From contig NZ_CP091851.1 in the NCBI RefSeq assembly GCF_022059845.1, positions 310,001 to 374,000 on the forward strand: a DNA stretch of 64,000 bases, written 5' to 3'. The stretch is from Terrirubrum flagellatum (GTDB taxonomy: Bacteria; Pseudomonadota; Alphaproteobacteria; Rhizobiales; Beijerinckiaceae). The notes beneath the pieces were generated by a model. That model had not been told where the DNA came from and did no database searches. It saw only the letters and a program-made list of their open reading frames with translations. This document shows, in pieces, positions 58,033 to 64,000 of this stretch (position 1 is the stretch's first letter; every line of letters begins with the position of its first letter). The position numbers and the translations under genes were made by a program.

Positions 58033-58512
58033 ATGACGCATCCTGAGGAAAAGGCGCCGCTGCCCTTTCTCTATCCGCTCGCCTATCTCTGGTCGCGGAT
58101 CAGGCGCGGCATGACGCTCGGCACGCGCAGCGTGGTGATCGACTCAGAAAACCGCGTCTTTCTCGTGCGTCATTCCTATACAAAGGGCTGGCATCTGCCC
58201 GGCGGCGGCGTCGAGCCGAGGGAAACGTTTGAAGAAGGCATGCGCCGCGAACTGCTCGAAGAGGGCAATATCGAGCTGACGGGCGAGCCGGTGTTCAACG
58301 GCGTCTGCCTCAATCGCATGCTGTCGGCCCGCGATCATGTCGCGATCTATATCGTGCGCGACTTCCGGCAGAGCGAGCCGCCGAAGCCGAACTGGGAAAT
58401 CGTCGAGAGCGGGTTTTTCCCGATCGACGCGCTGCCTGAGGGAACAACGCGCGGCACGGCGGCGCGCATCCGCGAAGCCGTCGAGGGCCGGCGCGCCGAT
58501 CCCTACTGGTGA
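58033..58512 (+). CDS. Nudix hydrolase
   Basis: 159 aa. Nudix box GGGVEPRETFEEGMRRELLEEG matches GX5EX7REUXEEXGU. The N-terminal SRIRRGMTLGTRSVVIDSEN is typical of a group whose substrate is unknown. 47 nt after the L,D-transpeptidase, convergent with nasA (6-nt gap). Confidence 0.9.
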   Translation: MTHPEEKAPLPFLYPLAYLWSRIRRGMTLGTRSVVIDSENRVFLVRHSYTKGWHLPGGGVEPRETFEEGMRRELLEEGNIELTGEPVFNGVCLNRMLSARDHVAIYIVRDFRQSEPPKPNWEIVESGFFPIDALPEGTTRGTAARIREAVEGRRADPYW

Positions 58513-58518
58513 TTTGAT

Positions 58519-61215
58519 TCAGGCCGCGTGCGCCGGCTTTGGAGCGCTGGCGGTTGCGGCGATGATCTTCTTGAGTTCAGGCACGCAGGAGCCGCAATTG
58601 GTTCCGGCCTTGAGATGCGCGCCGATGGCCGCGACATCGGCTTTGCCAGCCGCGATGGCGGACTGGATCGCAACAAGTCCGACGCCGAAGCAGGCGCAGA
58701 TCGTCGGGCCGTCCGACGCCGCGCCATCGACGGCGAAGCCTGAGAGCAGGTTGCGGCGCTGCGCTTCGTCGATCGCATCGCGCGCAAACAGCGCGCGCGC
58801 CGCGCTCCAGGCGCCATCCTGCTGCGAACGCCCGACGAACAGCGCCGCATCGAGCCTGTCGCCAGAAAAGATCGCCACGCGCGCGACGCCGCGCCTGCCA
58901 TCGACATAATCAGCGCTCTCGCCTGCGGGCAGACGCGCGCGTAAAGTCTCGAAGAGATCGGCGGGGCCGGCGATGAGATAGCCGCAGCCGCCATCGAGCG
59001 CGAGGCGCGACCACCAGATATCGCGCGGCAGATCGACAGGCTCGCGCGCAAGCAGGAAGCCGTAGAGATCGACTGCGACAGGTGCGACGCGCGCCGGCGT
59101 CGCCTTCAATTCAGGCTGGCCCGAAAAGGGATCGGTCGTCGGCTGCACGAGCGCGCCGACTGCACCGTTCGAGGAGGTTTCTTCGGTCCAGTGAATTGGC
59201 GCGAAGACTTCGCCGCGACGTTGGCCATCATCGCACATCACGCGGAGCGCCGCGGAGCCATAGGCGCTTGTCGCACGCGCAAGCTCGCCGTCGACAAGTC
59301 CGTATTGCGCGGCGTCATCGGGATGAATGGCGAGAAAGGGCTCGCCGCGATGGAGCGCGAGCCGCGGCGCGCGACCCGTGCGCGTCATCGTGTGCCAGTG
59401 ATCGCGCACGCGGCCGGTGTTGAGCCAGAGCGGAAATTCATCATTCGGCGTCAGGGCCAAAGCGGGCGGCGCCACGCCGACAAAGCGCGCCTTCCGATCC
59501 GGCGTGACGAAGTCGCCATTTGCGAACAACCGCTCATCGCCGCGAACGGCGCCCTTGCGCATCGGCCATTGCGTCGGCGGCAGCCGATCGAAATCGCTGC
59601 CGGACAATTCGGCGAGGCCGCCGATGTCGAAGCCGCGCGCGCCGTCATTCTCGAATGACGAGAGCGCGGCATGTTCGCGAAAGATCGCGGCGGCGTTGGG
59701 ATAATCGAACGCGTCGGCGAAGCCGAGGCGCTTCGCGACTTCCTGGATGATCCACCAGTCCGGCCGCGCTTCGCCGGGCAAGGGCAAAGCAGCGCGCTGG
59801 CGTGAGATGCGGCGCTCGGAATTGGTGACCGTGCCGTCCTTCTCGCCCCACGCGGCTGCGGGCAACAGTATCTTCGCGCCGCTCGCGATCGTGTCGTTGG
59901 AGAGAACGACCTCGGACACGATGAAATGATCGAGTTTCGCAAGCGCGTCGCGAACATGGCCGGCGCGCGGCAACGACGCCGCCGGATTCGTCGCCATCAC
60001 CCAGAGCGCGGAAATACGACCCTCCGCGATCGCGTCCATCATCGCGACCGCTTTCAAGCCTTCTTTCTTCGCCATGACAGGCGCGTTCCAGAAGCGCCGC
60101 ACGCGATCGATATCGCTTGGCGTGAACATCATGTGCGCAGCGAGCATGTTGGCGAGTCCGCCCGCCTCGCGTCCGCCCATGGCGTTGGGCTGTCCGGTGA
60201 GCGAGAAAGGCCCGAGGCCCGGCCTGCCGATGCGTCCCGCCGCGAGATGGCAATTGATGATGGCGTTGACCTTGTCGGTCCCTTGCGCCGATTGGTTCAC
60301 GCCCTGGCTCCAGGCGGTGACGGTTTTTTCCGTCCGCAGCCAGAGATCATAGAAGGCGGCGATGTCGTTTTCCCCGAGGCCTGTTTTCAGCGCGACGGTC
60401 GCGATATCAGGCGCGATCGCCTGCGCGCGCGCCAGCGCCTCCGAAAAGCCCGAGGTGTGGCGAACGACGAAATCGAGCGCGAGCGCGTCCGACTCCGCGA
60501 TGCGCGTAAGCAAGCCTGCAAACAGCACGCTGTCCATGCCGGGCGCGATCGGCAGGAAGAGATCGGCTTCCTCCGCCGCCGCGGTGCGGCGGGGATCGAT
60601 GACGATGAGCTTCGCGCCGCGCTCGCTTTTGTTGCGCAGCATGCGCTGGAACAGGATGGGGTGGCACCAGGCGGCGTTCGATCCGACAAGCACGATGCAA
60701 TCGGCGAGATCGAGATCCTCGTAACTTCCCGGCACGAGATCGCCGCCGAAGGCGCGTCGATGGCCGGCGACGGATGACGCCATGCAGAGCCGCGAATTGG
60801 TGTCGACATGGGACGAGCCGAGGAAGCCCTTCATCAGCTTGTTGGCGATATAGTAATCCTCGGTCAGCAACTGCCCCGAGAGATAGAAGGCGATCGCGTC
60901 AGGCCCGCGCTCGCCAAGGATGCGCGCGAAGCCTTCTGATGTCGCATCGAGCGCAGAGTTCCACGATACGCGCTCGTAGCTTCCGCTACGCGTCCGCAAC
61001 ATGGGATGAAGCAGCCGGCCTTCCAGCGACACCGTCTCGCCGAGCGCTGATCCCTTCGAACAGAGCCGGCCGAAATTCGCGGGATGATCGGGATCGCCCG
61101 CGACGGCGAGGCCGTCCTTGCCATCAGGCGTCGCGAGCACGCCGCAACCGACGCCGCAATAGGGGCAGGTGGTGCGGATCGGTGAAGGTGCGGGGACGGG
61201 CGCGTGCGCGTTCAT
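58519..61215 (-). CDS. nasA: assimilatory nitrate reductase catalytic subunit
   Basis: 898 aa molybdopterin oxidoreductase. N-terminal 4Fe-4S ligands Cys17, Cys20, Cys24 (TCPYCGVGC) and Cys52 (RLCSKGS). The Mo-binding region and the bis-MGD segments follow (NSRLCMASSVAGHRRAFG, GPFSLTGQPNAMGGREAGG). The C-terminus adds a BFD-type 2Fe-2S domain (ICACFGVGLVAIQ ... GTNCGSC), typical of NasA. It reduces nitrate to nitrite in the cytoplasm. Its ATG overlaps the flavoprotein stop by 1 nt, so expression is coupled. Confidence 0.95.
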   Translation of the reverse strand: MNAHAPVPAPSPIRTTCPYCGVGCGVLATPDGKDGLAVAGDPDHPANFGRLCSKGSALGETVSLEGRLLHPMLRTRSGSYERVSWNSALDATSEGFARILGERGPDAIAFYLSGQLLTEDYYIANKLMKGFLGSSHVDTNSRLCMASSVAGHRRAFGGDLVPGSYEDLDLADCIVLVGSNAAWCHPILFQRMLRNKSERGAKLIVIDPRRTAAAEEADLFLPIAPGMDSVLFAGLLTRIAESDALALDFVVRHTSGFSEALARAQAIAPDIATVALKTGLGENDIAAFYDLWLRTEKTVTAWSQGVNQSAQGTDKVNAIINCHLAAGRIGRPGLGPFSLTGQPNAMGGREAGGLANMLAAHMMFTPSDIDRVRRFWNAPVMAKKEGLKAVAMMDAIAEGRISALWVMATNPAASLPRAGHVRDALAKLDHFIVSEVVLSNDTIASGAKILLPAAAWGEKDGTVTNSERRISRQRAALPLPGEARPDWWIIQEVAKRLGFADAFDYPNAAAIFREHAALSSFENDGARGFDIGGLAELSGSDFDRLPPTQWPMRKGAVRGDERLFANGDFVTPDRKARFVGVAPPALALTPNDEFPLWLNTGRVRDHWHTMTRTGRAPRLALHRGEPFLAIHPDDAAQYGLVDGELARATSAYGSAALRVMCDDGQRRGEVFAPIHWTEETSSNGAVGALVQPTTDPFSGQPELKATPARVAPVAVDLYGFLLAREPVDLPRDIWWSRLALDGGCGYLIAGPADLFETLRARLPAGESADYVDGRRGVARVAIFSGDRLDAALFVGRSQQDGAWSAARALFARDAIDEAQRRNLLSGFAVDGAASDGPTICACFGVGLVAIQSAIAAGKADVAAIGAHLKAGTNCGSCVPELKKIIAATASAPKPAHAA

Positions 61216-62822
61216 CAGTAGACGTCGGCCTGATAGCGCTGCGTCTTCTTCAGCGACTGCACGTAGGCGACCGCCTCGTCCTTGCCGCGTTTGCCGTGCT
61301 CGGCGACGATGTCGACGAGCGCGCTTTCGACATCTTTCGCCATGCGCTTGGCGTCGCCGCAGATATAGAAATGCGCGCCGTCCTCAAGCCAGCGCCAGAG
61401 ATCGGCGCCGACTTCGCGCATGCGGTCTTGCACATAGAATTTCTGCGCGCCGTCGCGCGACCAGGCGAGCGAGAGCCGATTGAGCGCGCCTCGTTCCTTC
61501 ATCGCTTCGAGCTCGTCGCGATAGAAGAAATCGCTCTCCTGTCGCTGATGGCCGAAGAACAGCCAGTTCGCGCCTGACGCCTTCACGGCTTCGCGCTCGC
61601 GCAGGAAGGCGCGGAACGGCGCGACGCCGGTGCCGGGGCCGACCATGATCACCGGTTTCGACATGTCAGAGGGAAGCGCGAAATTATGGGCCTTCTGCAC
61701 ATAGACCTTGACGCGCGCGCCGATGTCCGCTCGCTCGCCGAGATGAGTCGAGGCGACGCCGACGCGCTTGCGCGAGCCGATGCGATAGCGCACCGCATCG
61801 ATGGTGAGCGAGAGTCGCCCCTTATCAGCTTTTGGAGAGGACGAGATCGAGTAGAGGCGCGGCTGCAAGGGATCGAGCGCTTCGACGAAAGCTTCGGGAT
61901 GCGGCCGCACGCCGGGGAACTTCATCAGCGCCGCGAGTACGTCGAGATTGGCGGCGTCGCCGTCGGGGTCCTCGCCGCGCGCGAGCGCCTGCGCCTTCGC
62001 GCGGCTTGCGCCGCCAGTGACATAGGAAATCAACTCGAACAGTTTGTCCGGCGCCGCGCCGAGCGCTGCGTCTTCGGCGAGGATATCGCGCAGGCGCTTC
62101 CCGTTGATCTCGGTGGTGTGCGCGACGCCGAGCATGGCGATGATCTGATCAACGAGGCCGAGATCATTCACCGGCAGCACGCCGAAAGCGTCGCCGACTT
62201 CATAATCGACGCCGCTTTGGCTGAGATCGAACTCGATGTGATAGGTGTGCTTTTCGGATTTCTCGCCGTTGAGGCGACGACGCTCAATAAGAACAGCTTC
62301 GGTCGGATTCTCGCGGCAGCGACCCTTCTCTCCCAAGGGCGCGTGCGCGGTTTCCGACGCCAGCGATGTGGAGCCTGAAGCCGGCTCGCCGCCAAGCTCC
62401 GCGAACAGCTCCTTCACCTTGCGCGCCGTTTCCTTGCCCCCGGGCGCGCAGAGATTGAGACGCTCTTCTTTCTTCAGAAAAATCGCATTGGCGTAGTCGG
62501 CGCAGTTGTAGCCGCACTGGCCGCAATCCTGCTGCGCCATCGCCGCCATCAGTCGTGAAGGCGCGGCCTTGCCTTCGGCGAGCGTCATGCGATCGGGCAG
62601 CGCCATCGAGGGATCATGCCAGGGCGCGTCATCGTTCGAGGCGAGCGCGGGGCCATTGGTGATTTGAGCCGCTTCGCCAGACGTGAGCGCAGTCGCGGCT
62701 GTCGCAGGCTCCTGAATGAGAAGCGCGGCGAAATAGCCCGACAGCCACGCGCGCTGGTCAGCGGTGAAGGGCGCGTTCTCGGGAATGATGATCGCGGGAG
62801 GAACGAGCGGGGGGCTCAGCAT
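61215..62822 (-). CDS. FNR-type flavoprotein with N-terminal Fe-S domain (nitrate assimilation electron donor)
   Basis: 535 aa. It has the C-terminal FAD/NADPH reductase half of sulfite reductase alpha/cytochrome P450 reductase: [69 protein letters not shown]. In place of a flavodoxin domain it carries a 4Fe-4S unit with Cys100, Cys103, Cys107 and Cys125 ([12 protein letters not shown] ... LNLCAPGG). It probably passes NADPH electrons to NasA and/or the nitrite reductase. Sandwiched, with overlaps, between the other two genes. Confidence 0.88.
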   Translation of the reverse strand: MLSPPLVPPAIIIPENAPFTADQRAWLSGYFAALLIQEPATAATALTSGEAAQITNGPALASNDDAPWHDPSMALPDRMTLAEGKAAPSRLMAAMAQQDCGQCGYNCADYANAIFLKKEERLNLCAPGGKETARKVKELFAELGGEPASGSTSLASETAHAPLGEKGRCRENPTEAVLIERRRLNGEKSEKHTYHIEFDLSQSGVDYEVGDAFGVLPVNDLGLVDQIIAMLGVAHTTEINGKRLRDILAEDAALGAAPDKLFELISYVTGGASRAKAQALARGEDPDGDAANLDVLAALMKFPGVRPHPEAFVEALDPLQPRLYSISSSPKADKGRLSLTIDAVRYRIGSRKRVGVASTHLGERADIGARVKVYVQKAHNFALPSDMSKPVIMVGPGTGVAPFRAFLREREAVKASGANWLFFGHQRQESDFFYRDELEAMKERGALNRLSLAWSRDGAQKFYVQDRMREVGADLWRWLEDGAHFYICGDAKRMAKDVESALVDIVAEHGKRGKDEAVAYVQSLKKTQRYQADVY

Positions 62823-64000
62823 GCCGCGCCCTCCGACAGAAACGATTTCAGCATCTCGATCTCGTGGCGCGCGGTGAAAGCCTGAAAGCTCTCTTCAGGC
62901 GACAGCCGCTTTTCCTGCCAGGCGCGCAGCAAGGCTTCAACGACGCGCGGCGCATCGTCGGCCTTCAGATTGGGATAGAGCTCGCGGCCGATCGCGCCGT
63001 CGACGCCGAAGCCGCCGCCGACGAACAGGTTGTAGCCTTCGACCGTCTCTTCTTCGCCGACCGCGACTTTCTGGCCGATCAGGCCGATATCGCCGATGTA
63101 ATGCTGCGCGCAGGAGTGATGGCAGCCGGTGAGGTGGATGTTGATCGGCTGGTCGATCTGAAGCCGCGCATCAACGTGATCGGCGATCGCCATCGCATGG
63201 CCCTTGGTGTCGGACGCCGCGAATTTACAGCCGCGATTGCCGGTGCAGGCGACGAGGCCGGCGCGCACGCTCGTTGCTTCGACGCTCAGCCCGCACGCCT
63301 TGATATGGGCGATCGCGTCTTCAACCTTCGCATCGGGCACGCCCGAGATGAGAAGATTCTGCCAGACAGTCAGGCGGATATCGCCATCCCCGCAGACGCG
63401 CGCGACCGAAGCGATCACCTCCATCTGTTCCGAGGTCATCTTGCCGACCGGAAGCGCGACGCCGATCCAGTTCAGGCCCGGCTGCCTCTGCGGATGGACG
63501 CCGATATGAGCGAGCCTGTCGTAAGCCGGGCGCGGCGCGAGATGCGCGGCGTCGATGCGCATGAGCTTGCGGCCAAGCTTCTCCTCGACTGCGACAAGGA
63601 ACTTGTCGAAGCCCCAATCGTCGAGCACATATTTCAGTCGCGACTTGTTCCTGTTGGTGCGGTCGCCATGATCGATGAAAACGCGCACGATCGCGTCGGA
63701 GACGGCGACAGCGTCGTCAGGGGCCAAGATGACGCCGGTGTCGCGGGCGAGATCGCGATGGCCGGTGATGCCGCCGAGCGCCAGTCGATAATAGATTCCG
63801 GTGGGAACCGGCGCGCCGTCGAGAACCTGCACCGCCTGGAAGCCGATATCGTTTGTGTCTTCAAGCGTCGCGATGCGGCCGGCGCCGTCGAACGCGACAT
63901 TGAATTTGCGCGGCAGGCCGTAGAGCGAGCGATCATTGAGAATATGGAAATGCCAGTCGCGCGCATGCGGCCGCGTGTCGATCAGCTCCTGAGGATCAAT
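62816..64000 (-). CDS. nirA: nitrite/sulfite reductase hemoprotein (5' end outside window)
   Basis: 394 residues are visible, the frame is open to the right edge, and the stop is at 62816. Siroheme/4Fe-4S cysteines: [19 protein letters not shown] and [14 protein letters not shown]. Also [20 protein letters not shown] and the duplicated ferrodoxin-like fold typical of NirA/CysI. Next to nasA, nitrite reduction to ammonium is the likely role, although NADPH-sulfite reductase beta is close in sequence. Overlaps the flavoprotein start by 7 nt. Confidence 0.88.
   Translation of the reverse strand: MDPQELIDTRPHARDWHFHILNDRSLYGLPRKFNVAFDGAGRIATLEDTNDIGFQAVQVLDGAPVPTGIYYRLALGGITGHRDLARDTGVILAPDDAVAVSDAIVRVFIDHGDRTNRNKSRLKYVLDDWGFDKFLVAVEEKLGRKLMRIDAAHLAPRPAYDRLAHIGVHPQRQPGLNWIGVALPVGKMTSEQMEVIASVARVCGDGDIRLTVWQNLLISGVPDAKVEDAIAHIKACGLSVEATSVRAGLVACTGNRGCKFAASDTKGHAMAIADHVDARLQIDQPINIHLTGCHHSCAQHYIGDIGLIGQKVAVGEEETVEGYNLFVGGGFGVDGAIGRELYPNLKADDAPRVVEALLRAWQEKRLSPEESFQAFTARHEIEMLKSFLSEGAAC

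Overview
The window looks like chromosome of a high-GC alphaproteobacterium of the order Hyphomicrobiales (Rhizobiales). The signs are the Tol-Pal/cpoB/tilS/ftsH neighbourhood, ribosomal protein S21 with a long Gly/Pro/Ala tail, a three-subunit proton-translocating transhydrogenase preceded by a small aa3-oxidase subunit IV, and intergenic palindromes of the AAAAGTGG/CCGGTTTT type. Family or genus cannot be fixed from the sequence. I saw no rRNA, tRNA, CRISPR array, prophage or classical insertion sequence.

Layout. 1-12.7 kb: the end of tolA, then tolB; then about 6 kb that splits the usual tolB-pal neighbourhood (a citrate synthase divergent from a citrate-synthase-like protein with an N-terminal HTH, a small secreted ClpP-like protein, a GFA-family protein, a creatininase-family hydrolase, a MarR-GNAT fusion); then pal, cpoB, tilS and ftsH. 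12.7-20.5 kb: mostly minus-strand metabolic genes (SDR, MFS transporter, DUF1444 protein, propionyl-CoA synthetase, a Pro-rich exported protein, threonine aldolase). 20.7-27.4 kb: glutamate synthase gltB and gltD, separated by a 477-bp unit made of a small GIY-YIG nuclease gene between two inverted copies of a palindromic repeat. 27.4-37.6 kb: TSUP permease, acyl-CoA ligase, heme-dependent N-demethylase-like protein, ABC1 kinase, a Rossmann protein, an FMN reductase, oxidase subunit IV, pntAA-pntAB-pntB and a GNAT. 37.6-41.3 kb: two TetR genes, each divergent from a methyltransferase gene; the second faces a phospholipid methyltransferase-like gene and an SDR across a perfect 17-bp operator. 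41.4-48.1 kb: cell-wall genes (PG-binding protein, L,D-transpeptidase, SGNH hydrolase, MltB-type transglycosylase, TPR lipoprotein) around a PLP enzyme. 48.2-52.6 kb: rpsU, purK, purE, a GGDEF protein, two DUF465 proteins and an AbrB-Doc toxin-antitoxin pair. 52.6-58.5 kb: oligoendopeptidase F, an orphan NtrC-type regulator, a large L,D-transpeptidase and a Nudix protein. 58.5-64 kb: a minus-strand nitrate assimilation operon (nitrite/sulfite reductase hemoprotein, FNR-type flavoprotein, NasA) that runs off the right edge.

How it fits together. Nitrate to ammonium (nirA-like, flavoprotein, nasA) and ammonium to glutamate (gltBD) are both present. NADPH for biosynthesis can come from the transhydrogenase. 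Envelope upkeep is a second theme (Tol-Pal, FtsH, transpeptidases, MltB). The least explained items are the GIY-YIG/palindrome unit inside gltB-gltD, with a gene-less copy of the same palindrome behind ftsH, and the HTH-citrate synthase fusion facing a citrate synthase across two adjacent palindromes.
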